Below, piece after piece: positions 7,740 to 17,010 of a DNA stretch of 38,523 bases. Every line of letters begins with the position of its first letter. The stretch's first letter is position 1. Below the pieces are notes generated by a model. The model saw nothing but the letters and a program-made list of their open reading frames with translations, did not search any database and was not told where the DNA came from. The translations under genes and the position numbers were made by a program. Origin of the DNA: Bacteroidota bacterium (lineage in GTDB: Bacteria; Bacteroidota; Ignavibacteria; Kryptoniales; JAKASW01); contig JAJYIT010000040.1 of NCBI GenBank assembly GCA_021789975.1, positions 1 through 38,523 of the forward strand, written 5' to 3'.

Positions 7740-9254
7740 ATGAAGAATTATTACAGATTGCTAGCACCGTTAGTAATCATCATGGCAATTAGCTTTGCAT
7801 TCGTCGGATTTCAATGCTCGTCAGCAGAGTTGACGAGTGCCAAGTTATATATTCAAAGAAGTGAATGGGATAAGGCAGAAGAGCAGCTCCAGAAGGACGT
7901 TGCAAACAATCCGAAAGACGGGGAAGGCTGGTATTTGCTGGGAAGAGTCAGGGGGGAAAAGAGAGATTGGCCGGGGATGGTTCAGGCTTTCGACAGCTCG
8001 TTGGCGATCTCAAATGCGAATGAAAAAGATATCGTTCTCGTGAGAGAGCACTACTGGGTCCAGGCATACAACAATGGGACCCGCTATCTGCAGAATGCAA
8101 AGGACACCGCATCCTATTACGGGAAAGCTGTTCATGAGTTTAGAACTGCCATTCTTCTTGAGCCCGATAGTCTCATGAATTATCGTGGGCTCGCTTACAC
8201 GTATCTCAATATGGGTACAAACGACAGTGCGATTGCCCCCTTGAACATATTGTGGCAAAAAGAAAAGGATCAGCAGGCTGCCAAATTCCTCGGTGAGTTG
8301 TACTTCGAAAAAGGCCGAAGCCTCGTAAACGATTTTGAGAATGCCAACAGTGACAAGCTTTCGACTGTAAAACATGTGGAGTCTATCCAGGACGGAATGA
8401 GTAAACAAGAAGTCGCCGATGCGCTCGGCCAACCTGACGATAAGAATACAGTCGAACCCCCTACAGTTAGGGGCAAGAAAGAATCAAAATCTGTATCTGG
8501 GAAAGCAGTGTGGGACTATAAGACTTATGGTCTCTCTCTCTCTTTTGACAATGATCGGTTGACCAATAAGAAAGTCGACTTTGTGTATAATCCCGGTATT
8601 GATTCTACGAAGTTTCAACTCGCGGTCGCCGAGTTTGATACTGCTTTGAGTTATCTAGTCCCGGCAAGCAAACTATATCCTGACGATCAAAGTATCATGA
8701 CGGTGATGACAAACTGCTACATTGCTTCGGGAAGGACAACGGAAGCGACCGATGTGTTCAGGGAAGCAGCTCTGCAGAATCCGAACAATGCCGATTTTCA
8801 ATACAACTACGGTGTTATCCTTTTAAAGGCGAACGATTTCCAGAGCGCCATCGATCATTTCAATAGTGCTGCAACGCTCAGCAAGACCGAGCTCCAGAAA
8901 ATTTCATCGGAGTTGGGTAGTGCGACTCCTGATAAGGCCGAAAGCTTGAGGCAGGACTCTTTGAGGGAAACTAATACCCACTGGAACTCCATCTACAATC
9001 TCGGGGCTTCCTATGTCAACTGGGGTGTGGAGATGCAGAAGTCGGCGTCTGCTAACAGCGACCCGGATTCTCTTAGAAAAGCAGTGAGTGCAAAATTTGA
9101 AAAGGCGCTTCCGGAACTTGAAAAGTTTTCGACCTTTAAATCCGACGATCCGAATCTATGGGAGCTCCTTGGAAAAGTCTATGCCTTCACGAATCGAGTA
9201 AAAAAGGCGCAGGATGCTATGCAGAAGGCAGACTCACTTCGCCAGATCCGTTGA
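7740..9254 (+). CDS. Tetratricopeptide-repeat protein with an SmpA/OmlA-like insert
   Basis: A 504-residue exported protein. The N-terminus is a membrane signal (LLAPLVIIMAISFAFVGFQC); the Cys at 26 might be lipidated, but Gln at -1 is a poor lipobox. TPR-like helices fill residues 30-200 (for example WDKAEEQLQKDVANNPKDGE). Residues from about 210 to 285 read IQDGMSKQEVADALGQPDD, then V-WDYKTYGLSLSFDNDRL, the pattern of the SmpA/OmlA (BamE-like) fold. TPR units then resume to the end. TPR proteins hold complexes together, and SmpA/OmlA domains occur in envelope assembly lipoproteins. The role is unknown. The ATG at 7740 is chosen because GGAG at 7730-7733 precedes it and the signal peptide starts there. 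Nothing suggests an operon with DUF3467, which has its own promoter. Confidence 0.85.
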   Translation: MKNYYRLLAPLVIIMAISFAFVGFQCSSAELTSAKLYIQRSEWDKAEEQLQKDVANNPKDGEGWYLLGRVRGEKRDWPGMVQAFDSSLAISNANEKDIVLVREHYWVQAYNNGTRYLQNAKDTASYYGKAVHEFRTAILLEPDSLMNYRGLAYTYLNMGTNDSAIAPLNILWQKEKDQQAAKFLGELYFEKGRSLVNDFENANSDKLSTVKHVESIQDGMSKQEVADALGQPDDKNTVEPPTVRGKKESKSVSGKAVWDYKTYGLSLSFDNDRLTNKKVDFVYNPGIDSTKFQLAVAEFDTALSYLVPASKLYPDDQSIMTVMTNCYIASGRTTEATDVFREAALQNPNNADFQYNYGVILLKANDFQSAIDHFNSAATLSKTELQKISSELGSATPDKAESLRQDSLRETNTHWNSIYNLGASYVNWGVEMQKSASANSDPDSLRKAVSAKFEKALPELEKFSTFKSDDPNLWELLGKVYAFTNRVKKAQDAMQKADSLRQIR

Positions 9255-9277
9255 ACTATAGAAAATCGGAGAATCGG

Positions 9278-9305
9278 TTGAACGGTTCTGAGGATCGCAT
9301 ATAAG
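9278..9305 (+). promoter_or_regulatory. Predicted promoter for the DUF3467 gene
   Basis: TTGAAC (9278-9283), a 16-nt spacer, then TATAAG (9300-9305). Transcription from about 9312 would give a leader of roughly 130 nt, which contains the inverted repeat at 9340-9385. Confidence 0.4.
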
Positions 9306-9339
9306 TATGCGAGAGCGTTTTTCGATGCCGAAGATGTGT

Positions 9340-9385
9340 GCGGGGAAAGCTCTTAATTTCTCACGGGAAATGGCTCTCCCCCCGC
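9340..9385 (+). other. Imperfect GC-rich inverted repeat in the DUF3467 leader
   Basis: GCGGGG (9340-9345) pairs with CCCCGC (9380-9385), and AGC (9348-9350) can pair with GCT (9373-9375) across an internal loop. No U-run follows, so it is a weak terminator candidate for the TPR gene. It could equally be a structured 5' leader of the DUF3467 transcript. Confidence 0.35.
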
Positions 9386-9441
9386 GTGTTCTATTCTCCT
9401 CAATAATTTGAAAGAAAAGTCATAGATTTCAGGAGCAGCAA

Positions 9442-9756
9442 ATGGCGGAAGAAAAGAACCCGCAGCAGCAGATAAACATAGAACTTGGCGAGAAAGAGGG
9501 AGAAGGGATTTATTCGAATCTTGCGATCATTTCTCATTCGCCGGCAGAGTTTATAATTGATTTCACTCGTTTGCTTCCAGGAGTACCTAAAGCAAAGGTG
9601 CACGCGAGGATTATTATGACCCCGCAACACGCTAAGATGCTACTGGGGGCATTGCGGGAAAATGTCGAGAAATATGAGCGCACTTTCGGCGAAATAAAGG
9701 TCTTTGCAGGTCCCGTTCCTTCCGCTCCATTCGGCTTTCAGCCTCCAGGTGCGTAA
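9442..9756 (+). CDS. DUF3467 family protein
   Basis: A 104-residue soluble protein with the DUF3467 pattern: an acidic N-terminus, then IYSNLAIISHSPAEFIIDF, then the central segment P-x-AKVHARIIMTPQHAKMLL, and a helical end (LRENVEKYERTFGEI). The family is widespread in Bacteroidota, Chlorobiota and other bacteria as a stand-alone protein of unknown function. It may act as a small binding or regulatory protein, but there is no evidence here for a particular role. A good ribosome site (AGGAG, 9431-9435) sets the start. The gene appears to be a single transcription unit with its own promoter. After its stop, a 208-nt gap without a gene leads to the next lipoprotein; I see no clear terminator or promoter in that gap. 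Confidence 0.9.
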   Translation: MAEEKNPQQQINIELGEKEGEGIYSNLAIISHSPAEFIIDFTRLLPGVPKAKVHARIIMTPQHAKMLLGALRENVEKYERTFGEIKVFAGPVPSAPFGFQPPGA

Positions 9757-9964
9757 GTACCGGGCAAGTACATGCCGTTTCTGTCCCTTTTTTAGTGTAA
9801 ATGTCAGGGCGCTAAAGTAGCACTTCATCTTACCGACTATAAAGGAATAGGAGCCGTGCGTCATTCTGTGACATGCGGCAACTTGTATCCACCTCTAGTG
9901 CGGTATCTTTTCATTGAATTAAACGACCGGACTCAAAAATCCGGACAATCGCAGGGAGATATTT

Positions 9965-12076
9965 TTGAAAAGGAGTGCATGGTTGCCTCTCACTTTATTC
10001 ATGATCAGCATGATAGCGGGTTGCTCAAAATACAAGGTTAGTTCGTTCGTAATGCCGTCGTGGAATACTCAGCTTTCCGCACCACTCTTCGATCGAACTT
10101 ACACGCTGGGTGAACTGCTGTCGAAAGATACTTCGATGGTCAGCAATGGCGACACCACGTCCATAAGAACGATTTGGCCCGTCAATGCTTTTGAACTTTT
10201 CAAAACACAGGCACTCGCCGGCGATACTGTTGGCAATAACCTTGAGATCGGTTCTATACCTACATTCGCCGTGGCAGAGGGGCAGAACGACTTTACGGTT
10301 TCCGATCCGCCTGCTCTTCAGTATGCATCGTACGATCGTGCAATCACTCCGGGCTCAGTTGCATTCGTTCCACCTCTTCCGAAAATGAAAAGAACACTTG
10401 TGCCTGCCGATTCATTTCCGAATTTCGAGAACGCCACGTTGAGCAGCGGTACTATGACTATTGTGCTTTATAACGATTATCCTGCCCCCACAGACTTTGT
10501 GAACGGGCTGAATTTCACAGACGCATTTGGCAACGATGTCAATATCCCCATCCCTGGGAACTCAATCCCCCCGGCCGGTACTGTCACTCTCATTCGGTCT
10601 CTGGTCGGTCTCACAGTCTCAAATAGACCGATAATTACTTTTACTGACAGTTCAAAAGGAGAGAATAGCCCCGCAGTTCTCAAATCGGATACACTTTTGA
10701 CCATGTCTGCCACCCTAAGCAACTTGAGGGCTTCTCAAGCTTACGCAATCATCCCGGCACAAAACCCAATCCGGATTAGCCGGACCACTACGCTCTCTGA
10801 CAACAACAAGGTACAATCTGCCGGAATTCAAAAGGGGACTCTGAGCGTGACAATAGTTAACGACTACGAAATGAGCGTTCCCCTCAGAATCGTGGTGCCA
10901 AGTCTGGTCAGCCAAAACAATATTGCGCTAAGTGATAGTTTTGATATGCCGCCGGCAGGGACTATAACCAAGACTTACCCGCTGACAAATTACACACTGG
11001 AAATGGCAGACCCTGCTACCGGCGCTCCTACAGATTCTTTGCTCTATCGAATTACCGCGTATTTGTTGGGTTCGGGAAATAGATTTGTAAAAGTGTCATC
11101 AACCGACTCCATCAAGGCATCGTTTGGCTTGACCAATCTGCAATTCAACTACTTTACCGGCGAGGTACACCTGACACATAGGGTGAATATTTCTTCGACC
11201 ACACAAAAAATAAATCTGGGCGACTTTGCAACGAAATTCAGCGGGGCTTTTATATTTGGGGATTCCACGCAGTTAGTCCTCAACATTGACTCAAAGAGTG
11301 CTATTCCAAATAAAATCGGATTTCCTGATTCGATACACATAAAGCTTGTTCCGGCAAACAGCAAAACCGGTTTCATGGGTGATTCGGCTTGGGCCGACGC
11401 ATTGATACTTCCAGGGCAATCGAAATCCATTGTTCTCGGCAAGAGCTTTGTTGATGCATTGAACTCATTCACGAAAGCGACAAACACTTTACCGGACGAG
11501 TTCGTCGTTAGCGGCGATGCAACTATTAATCCTGAGCCGTATAAAGTGGGAACGGTCTCGAGTGGAGATATTATTGAGGGAACAGGTACGATCAGTGTTC
11601 CATTTGATTTCGGAATTACAAATGCTACTTATTCAGATACGACGCGGGCCAACGGGGAGATAACTCCAGCCATTACCGATTCCAGCACAGCCGCGGAATT
11701 GGCAAACGTGGATAGTGGAAAAGTAGTCTTAGAGGTCAACAACGGACTTCCGGTCCAATTTTCATTGATTTCTCAGTTGATCGATACGGTTACCCATCAG
11801 GTGGTTGCAACAATTCCTCAAGATAGCATCGTCATTCCTGCCGCAAACGACTTCAATGCCGATGGCACGGTCAGGTCGCCGGTCTTCAGCCGAAGCGAGA
11901 TTCCGATAACCCATCAACAGGCGATGGATCTGGGGCGCTGCTACATGAGATATGTATTTGGCGTTCGCACGTCAACGACTCGTCAAACGGTTCTGTTCAC
12001 GCAGAACAACACGATCTCCTTGAAGGCATATGCGAATCTGAGCCTTACCGTAGACAAGAATTTGGTAGGAAAGTGA
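9965..12076 (+). CDS. Large surface lipoprotein with internal beta-domain repeats
   Basis: A 703-residue protein with a clear lipoprotein signal (LFMISMIAGC). The mature part is Ser/Thr/Asp/Pro-rich and strand-like with no enzyme motif. Two units look alike: TMTIVLYNDY near residue 163, followed by PPAGTVT, and TLSVTIVNDY near residue 290, followed by PPAGTIT. They suggest tandem Ig- or LEA-like domains of about 130 residues. The start is TTG at 9965 with GGGAG at 9953-9957; no ATG in this frame fits the signal peptide. The gene runs directly into the DUF5723 gene, so the two probably form a lipoprotein and outer-membrane protein pair. I do not recognise a more specific family. A structural or adhesive role at the cell surface is inference. 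Confidence 0.78.
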   Translation: MKRSAWLPLTLFMISMIAGCSKYKVSSFVMPSWNTQLSAPLFDRTYTLGELLSKDTSMVSNGDTTSIRTIWPVNAFELFKTQALAGDTVGNNLEIGSIPTFAVAEGQNDFTVSDPPALQYASYDRAITPGSVAFVPPLPKMKRTLVPADSFPNFENATLSSGTMTIVLYNDYPAPTDFVNGLNFTDAFGNDVNIPIPGNSIPPAGTVTLIRSLVGLTVSNRPIITFTDSSKGENSPAVLKSDTLLTMSATLSNLRASQAYAIIPAQNPIRISRTTTLSDNNKVQSAGIQKGTLSVTIVNDYEMSVPLRIVVPSLVSQNNIALSDSFDMPPAGTITKTYPLTNYTLEMADPATGAPTDSLLYRITAYLLGSGNRFVKVSSTDSIKASFGLTNLQFNYFTGEVHLTHRVNISSTTQKINLGDFATKFSGAFIFGDSTQLVLNIDSKSAIPNKIGFPDSIHIKLVPANSKTGFMGDSAWADALILPGQSKSIVLGKSFVDALNSFTKATNTLPDEFVVSGDATINPEPYKVGTVSSGDIIEGTGTISVPFDFGITNATYSDTTRANGEITPAITDSSTAAELANVDSGKVVLEVNNGLPVQFSLISQLIDTVTHQVVATIPQDSIVIPAANDFNADGTVRSPVFSRSEIPITHQQAMDLGRCYMRYVFGVRTSTTRQTVLFTQNNTISLKAYANLSLTVDKNLVGK

Positions 12077-12090
12077 GGGAGCCTCGAGTG

Positions 12091-13554
12091 ATGACGAAAA
12101 TGATAGCTATCGTGATTCTTTGTCTGCTTCCGATGATGGTTGGAAATGCGCAGCAGATCTCCAGCGGTAGAATTACTGGACTTGGCGGGATGTCCGCGTC
12201 TGCTTCAACCGATGTGGATGCCATAGGGACTAATCCTGCTAATCTCCTTTATCCCTCCAATGGCGGAGTGGTCTTTGAACTAGCGCCGGTCAGTGTGAAC
12301 GCCGGAACGAATTTTCTATCACTCGGCATGTACAATAATTACTTCACCGGGACAGGGCAGACAGACAGTGCGGGCAACGCTATTGGCAGATTCCTGACGG
12401 CGAACGATAAGCAGACCATCCTCGATGCTTTTCCGGACGGAACCGGAACAGTAAGATTCGGATCCTTAGTGAGATTGCTGGCTTTCAGCGTAGATGAATC
12501 GTCATTCGCCTTCGGAGTGTCGGTCGACGTTAACGGGGGGGGGGTCGCAAAACTCCCGAATTCTTTACTCTTCCCGCTGGAAGGTGTCGCACCCGGAGAG
12601 ACGATATCCCTAAACCAGTTGAGTGCTGAGTCATGGTTGTACACAACGTATAATCTTGATTTCGCTACGAAGCTCCCTGTTGTATCTGACCTCATACCGC
12701 AGGATATTGCGCGGAATTTCCTGGCAGGTGTAGGGGTGAAACTCGTCTCCGGCTATTCCTATGAAAATGTTCAAAGCACAAATAGTTCTTTATACACAAG
12801 CGCCAGCGATTATTCGTATACACTAAACTTGGGTTTCAATGGAGTCAGGGCAGGACTTATCAGTTCAGCTGTTTCGAAGGGCGTAAAGAGCAAACTTGGA
12901 AACCAGGATGTGAACTTCAACCCTCTCAAACCGCAAGGATCCGGGTTCGGATTCGACCTTGGCACATCGGCTCAGATCCTGAATTATTTTAAGGTTGGAG
13001 TGAGCGTGACCAACATAGGGTGGATATCATGGACAAAGAATGTAGTGAATACGTTCGGTGATACGTCTGTTACATACTCTGGTTTCGCACCCGACCAAAC
13101 CAACGTACCGGGAAGCACAAGTAATCTTGACAGTCTTAAGGATGCTTTCAATGATTATTTTGCAAACAAAGACGTACCAGGTTCAAGTGTCTCCACTTCG
13201 CTGCCAACTCGATTTAATATCGGCGTATCGATGCAGGTCAACGATGTTGTCGGCGGCTTACCGGGTCAGCTGTTAGTTGGAATGGACTATCATCAGGGAT
13301 TGAATAGAACATTCGGGAACGTCATGACTCCCGAATTCATATTTGGTGCGGAGTGGAAACCGGTCGCTTTCTTGCCTATCAGATCTGCAGTCGGACTTGG
13401 AGGGGCATACGGTTTCGATTGGTCAATAGGGATCGGGGTTGACCTTGCATTCTACGATTTCGACCTCGGAATCGGGACTTTCAATTCGGTTGTTGCTCCG
13501 ACAAGTGCAAAGGCGATATCACTGGCTCTCAATGTCCTAAAATTCAGATTCTGA
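12091..13554 (+). CDS. DUF5723-type outer-membrane beta-barrel protein
   Basis: A 487-residue protein with a signal peptide ending NAQQ. Near the N-terminus of the mature part it has GGMSASASTDVDAIGTNPAN, the pattern shared by DUF5723, TraF-like and PorV-like Bacteroidota outer-membrane proteins. The body is made of alternating strands with many Gly and aromatic residues, and the chain ends in a strand with terminal Phe (ALNVLKFRF), as barrel proteins usually do. The function is unknown; some relatives of this fold transport or anchor secreted proteins. The ATG at 12091 is chosen, with GGGAG at 12077-12081. A GTG at 12073 overlapping the upstream stop is possible but would put charged residues ahead of the signal. 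It is co-transcribed with the large lipoprotein. Confidence 0.82.
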   Translation: MTKMIAIVILCLLPMMVGNAQQISSGRITGLGGMSASASTDVDAIGTNPANLLYPSNGGVVFELAPVSVNAGTNFLSLGMYNNYFTGTGQTDSAGNAIGRFLTANDKQTILDAFPDGTGTVRFGSLVRLLAFSVDESSFAFGVSVDVNGGGVAKLPNSLLFPLEGVAPGETISLNQLSAESWLYTTYNLDFATKLPVVSDLIPQDIARNFLAGVGVKLVSGYSYENVQSTNSSLYTSASDYSYTLNLGFNGVRAGLISSAVSKGVKSKLGNQDVNFNPLKPQGSGFGFDLGTSAQILNYFKVGVSVTNIGWISWTKNVVNTFGDTSVTYSGFAPDQTNVPGSTSNLDSLKDAFNDYFANKDVPGSSVSTSLPTRFNIGVSMQVNDVVGGLPGQLLVGMDYHQGLNRTFGNVMTPEFIFGAEWKPVAFLPIRSAVGLGGAYGFDWSIGIGVDLAFYDFDLGIGTFNSVVAPTSAKAISLALNVLKFRF

Positions 13555-13614
13555 CCAGAGCACCGGATTACCGATTTTCGAGAATTGCCAGGGGCGATTT
13601 TTGTGAATTTCCGC

Positions 13615-13643
13615 TTGATTGGGCTTCTACCGCTAACTATACT
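13615..13643 (+). promoter_or_regulatory. Predicted sigma70-type promoter for the hybrid kinase
   Basis: TTGATT (13615-13620), exactly 17 nt, then TATACT (13638-13643). The start codon at 13669 follows after 25 nt. It lies in the 114-nt gap after the DUF5723 gene. Confidence 0.5.
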
Positions 13644-13668
13644 ATTATCGGTTTATTGAAAACACGGG

Positions 13669-16600
13669 ATGATAATAGCTGCTGACATATTAGACTTTCT
13701 TTCGGTATTCCTGCCTGTACTTTTCCTCACTCATCTTGTGTTTCGCATTGGGCTTGCATACGGCAGGTCTCGCGGTACCACACTTCTCTTTGCCGGCAGT
13801 TCCATAATCGTCTTCTCCTACTTGTTCAAGATCTATTTCGATATCCTTTTCGGAAATGTCGACTCGTTTTGGCTTTTCGTGCTGACAATGTCCACAAGTA
13901 TTGGAGTGATACTTGCCTTCATGGGCACGAGCCGCACGCATCTATTTCTCCTTTCCACACGCGGCGAAAGTCGGAAGCCTGCCGCGAAGGGTGCGAAGAT
14001 AGCGGCGGCTGTCGTTTTGGTCTTCACAATATCGATGATGCTCTATTTCCTGACATTCAGCCGGCCTATTTATTGGCGCCTCGGTGCGATATGTTCGGTA
14101 ATAGTCCAGGTGAGTCTCTTCGGTATTGTCCTGATGATCGGCGAAATAATTTCAGTCGTTGACAGGCATAAGAAATCAAGCAGAGCCAAGGTCGCGAGGA
14201 TACTTGCATCTTACTATTTGATCGAGCCTGCTCTCTGGTGGACATTGATGAGAGAGATTGGGAAATTTCCTAATTACACCGCTGCCAGGGTGATTGTTAA
14301 TGTCCTCGGAGTTTTGGTCTCGCTATCCGTTTCTTCACTGGTTATCTATTTCATCTATTTCCAGTTGCCCAATCTTCTGCGCCAACTCAGGACCACCTAT
14401 CTCGATACTCTCCGGGTGAGAGTGCTTCGCGATTTGTACCTTATAGGGACGGGACTAATAGTCTTTGTCTTTGTCGTCCTCCTGGCAGCTGAAGCGTTGT
14501 ATGGGAACCTTCGGACGGGGACTCTTGCAAGCTACGCTGAGATGAGGTTGTCCGTCGGAAGACTTGCCGCCGCAAAGATTGAATCGACGCTTCAAAATGT
14601 TGTCATGCGCCTTCAGAGGTCTGAAGAATCGGGCGTGTCGCGCCTGCTCCTTTCAAACTTTCAGCGTGAATCAGATTATGTCGAGGCGGTCGGTTACGCC
14701 GATACGACCAAATCAATTTCTATCGTAAGGGCGTCGAGCTACGGACTGGCAGATTCTCTGTCTCCCCCTTTCCTGGAAAAGGCTTTGCGGGTCCAGCAGG
14801 ACAATGGTGTGGGAGTATACGTAAACAGGGATGATCACGGCCTGGAATGCATGGTCACCGTGAGGGGTACTGACAGAAATGGCAGGACCTCATATGTTTT
14901 CGCGCTCCTTGATTTTCAAAAGGTCCTCGCAAACAGCGTCATCGACCTCAACGGCTTTAGCCGAAATCTCCAGTTGTTGACGAAAGACCTGCATGTTATT
15001 TACTCCTCCGATCCAAATGAAGTCGGGGAGGGATTCCAACGCGCTGTTCTATCAAGGCATTTGCTCCAATCGGATGCGCTAGATGACGTTTTGATATCTC
15101 TGTCGAGCGAAGGGTATGAAGGTTTCCGTCTAATCAGGGGAGAGGACCGGGCCGGGGTAGGTGAGTATTTCATGCTGGTTACCACGCCGATACAGTTCCA
15201 CGGCTATCAGGGTATTCTTGCTTCAGTGGAACCCGAAGATCAGGTCTCAAGTGTGTTCAGGCCGACGGATTCCTTACTCGTGCTCGCGGGTATCTTGATT
15301 ATCGTCCTGTTCGGAGGAACACTCATAATAATATCCGTCGCTTTCAAATGGTCACTCAGATTGGAGAAGGAAGTTCAAAATAAGATTCATGAGCTGCGAA
15401 GTTCGGAGGACAAATACCGGAGAATAGTTGAGAATCCCTACATCGGAAGTTTCATCATGGTGGACGGGAGACTGATTTATTCGAATGCGAGACTGGCAGC
15501 AATTCTGGAGACTGAGGTTGACCGGCTATCGGGAAGTGATCTTTCTGTGTTCGTTGAGAGCAAGGACTACACAACTCTGAAGAACGTATTTAATTCGATA
15601 ATAAACGGGGAGAAGTTCGGAGACAGGTGGCAGGTTAGCGGGACCACTTCTTCCGGCAGGCACATAACTTTGTCCGGTTACTCAAGCGTTATTAACATAG
15701 GCAATAAACGCGGCGTTCAATCACTCGTAATTGACAGCACAAGTGAGTTCCGGGAAAAGGAGAAGATGGAGCAGTTCGAGAGGCTCGAGTCAATGGCGAC
15801 TCTTGCAGCCGGTATTGCACACGACTTTAACAACATATTGCAGGTGGTTCTCGGATCATCCCAACTTCTACAGCGAAGACTTGAGAATACCGATTTGAAG
15901 AAATATGCCGACAACATTACCAACGTTGCGATACGGGGCAGCGACCTTTCGAAGAGGCTTCTTACCTTCAGCAGGCACAAAGGGCTGGAGGAGCGGGAGG
16001 CATTCGATGTGAACGAAATAATATTGGAGTCGCTCCCTTTGTTTGAGGAGACGTTTCCGAGGACCATCAAGATAGAGACAAATTTGTCAAAGGCCCCTAT
16101 CTTTGTGGAAGGGGACCAGAGCCAGATACAGCAGGTCATCTTCAACCTCGCAGTTAACGCCCGCGACGCCATGCCACATGGCGGCACGCTTACAATCAAG
16201 ACTGAGGTGAGAGAAGTCTCGGTTGTGGAAGCAGAGATTTACCAGGTCATGCCAGGTTCGTACGCCTTTGTGATGATAAAGGACAACGGGGAAGGCATTT
16301 CGCCGGAGCTGATGTCGAAGATATTTGAACCATTCTTTACTACAAAAGGACCGGGTAAGGGCACAGGACTTGGCCTTAGCGTCGTATACGGCATCGTGCG
16401 CTCACACAACGGATTTTTGAAAGCCTATAGTGAAGTCAAGAAAGGGACGGTGTTCAGCATCCATCTTCCAACAAGGCTTGCGGTCGCAGGTCAGAGGAGC
16501 CGTCCTTCGCAAACTGCGCGTCCACCTGAAGAAGCATCTTCGTACGGAAAGAAACTTCTCTTTGTGGACGATGAGGCGGGTATTAGAGAAGCAGCACAAT

Positions 16601-16923
16601 TCCTCCTGGAGCAGGCCGGTTATACAGTAATTACGGCGATGGATGGAATGACTGCCATCGATATCTATAAGAGGGAGTGGAAGAGTATCGACCTGGTGGT
16701 TCTCGACCTCAATATGCCTGAGCTTTCCGGTAAAGAAGTCCTTGAGAATTTCGTTGTTATTAATCCGGACGTGAGAGTCTTGATCTCGACCGGATACATT
16801 ACTCCCGAAGAGCGCGCAGGCCTGAAAGGAACCGTCGAAGTAATCGAAAAGCCTTTTGATTTTGATCAGCTCATTCAAAAAGTTCGACTCGTAATAGACA
16901 CCGCGCCCAACGGTAATATGTAG
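13669..16923 (+). CDS. Membrane hybrid sensor histidine kinase with a C-terminal receiver
   Basis: A 1084-residue two-component sensor. About eight hydrophobic segments fill residues 5-275. A large region outside the membrane (about 280-530), with a double-Cache-like look, is closed by another membrane helix near 535-556. A PAS domain follows (575-695), then the HisKA helix with the phosphorylated His in [12 protein letters not shown] (H718). The ATPase domain has an N-box [10 protein letters not shown] near 828, DNGEGI, and the G-box GTGLGLSVV. The C-terminal receiver has the acidic pair VDDE near 965, Asp1013 in VVLDLNMP, and the late Lys in IEKPFDFD. It would autophosphorylate on His718 and pass phosphate to its own Asp1013. 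No response regulator with a DNA-binding domain is nearby, so the output is unknown. No clear ribosome site precedes the ATG. Confidence 0.93.
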   Translation: MIIAADILDFLSVFLPVLFLTHLVFRIGLAYGRSRGTTLLFAGSSIIVFSYLFKIYFDILFGNVDSFWLFVLTMSTSIGVILAFMGTSRTHLFLLSTRGESRKPAAKGAKIAAAVVLVFTISMMLYFLTFSRPIYWRLGAICSVIVQVSLFGIVLMIGEIISVVDRHKKSSRAKVARILASYYLIEPALWWTLMREIGKFPNYTAARVIVNVLGVLVSLSVSSLVIYFIYFQLPNLLRQLRTTYLDTLRVRVLRDLYLIGTGLIVFVFVVLLAAEALYGNLRTGTLASYAEMRLSVGRLAAAKIESTLQNVVMRLQRSEESGVSRLLLSNFQRESDYVEAVGYADTTKSISIVRASSYGLADSLSPPFLEKALRVQQDNGVGVYVNRDDHGLECMVTVRGTDRNGRTSYVFALLDFQKVLANSVIDLNGFSRNLQLLTKDLHVIYSSDPNEVGEGFQRAVLSRHLLQSDALDDVLISLSSEGYEGFRLIRGEDRAGVGEYFMLVTTPIQFHGYQGILASVEPEDQVSSVFRPTDSLLVLAGILIIVLFGGTLIIISVAFKWSLRLEKEVQNKIHELRSSEDKYRRIVENPYIGSFIMVDGRLIYSNARLAAILETEVDRLSGSDLSVFVESKDYTTLKNVFNSIINGEKFGDRWQVSGTTSSGRHITLSGYSSVINIGNKRGVQSLVIDSTSEFREKEKMEQFERLESMATLAAGIAHDFNNILQVVLGSSQLLQRRLENTDLKKYADNITNVAIRGSDLSKRLLTFSRHKGLEEREAFDVNEIILESLPLFEETFPRTIKIETNLSKAPIFVEGDQSQIQQVIFNLAVNARDAMPHGGTLTIKTEVREVSVVEAEIYQVMPGSYAFVMIKDNGEGISPELMSKIFEPFFTTKGPGKGTGLGLSVVYGIVRSHNGFLKAYSEVKKGTVFSIHLPTRLAVAGQRSRPSQTARPPEEASSYGKKLLFVDDEAGIREAAQFLLEQAGYTVITAMDGMTAIDIYKREWKSIDLVVLDLNMPELSGKEVLENFVVINPDVRVLISTGYITPEERAGLKGTVEVIEKPFDFDQLIQKVRLVIDTAPNGNM

Positions 16924-17010
16924 TCCTTGTAGGTATCCACAAATCCAACCTGTTGCGTTCTCCTTGATGTGCTGCTTCACTTTTGACAAGTCGCTTGATT
17001 ATATTCTCAT

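Noticed and set aside
9757-9964. Small frames and a short CCGGA/TCCGG inverted repeat between DUF3467 and the large lipoprotein
   Set aside because: The frames lack ribosome sites and motifs, and a 5-bp stem is expected by chance. No terminator or promoter could be supported.
16402-16989. A 195-codon minus-strand frame at the kinase 3' end
   Set aside because: It overlaps the ATPase and receiver domains of the kinase, which are unmistakable, and its translation has no family features.
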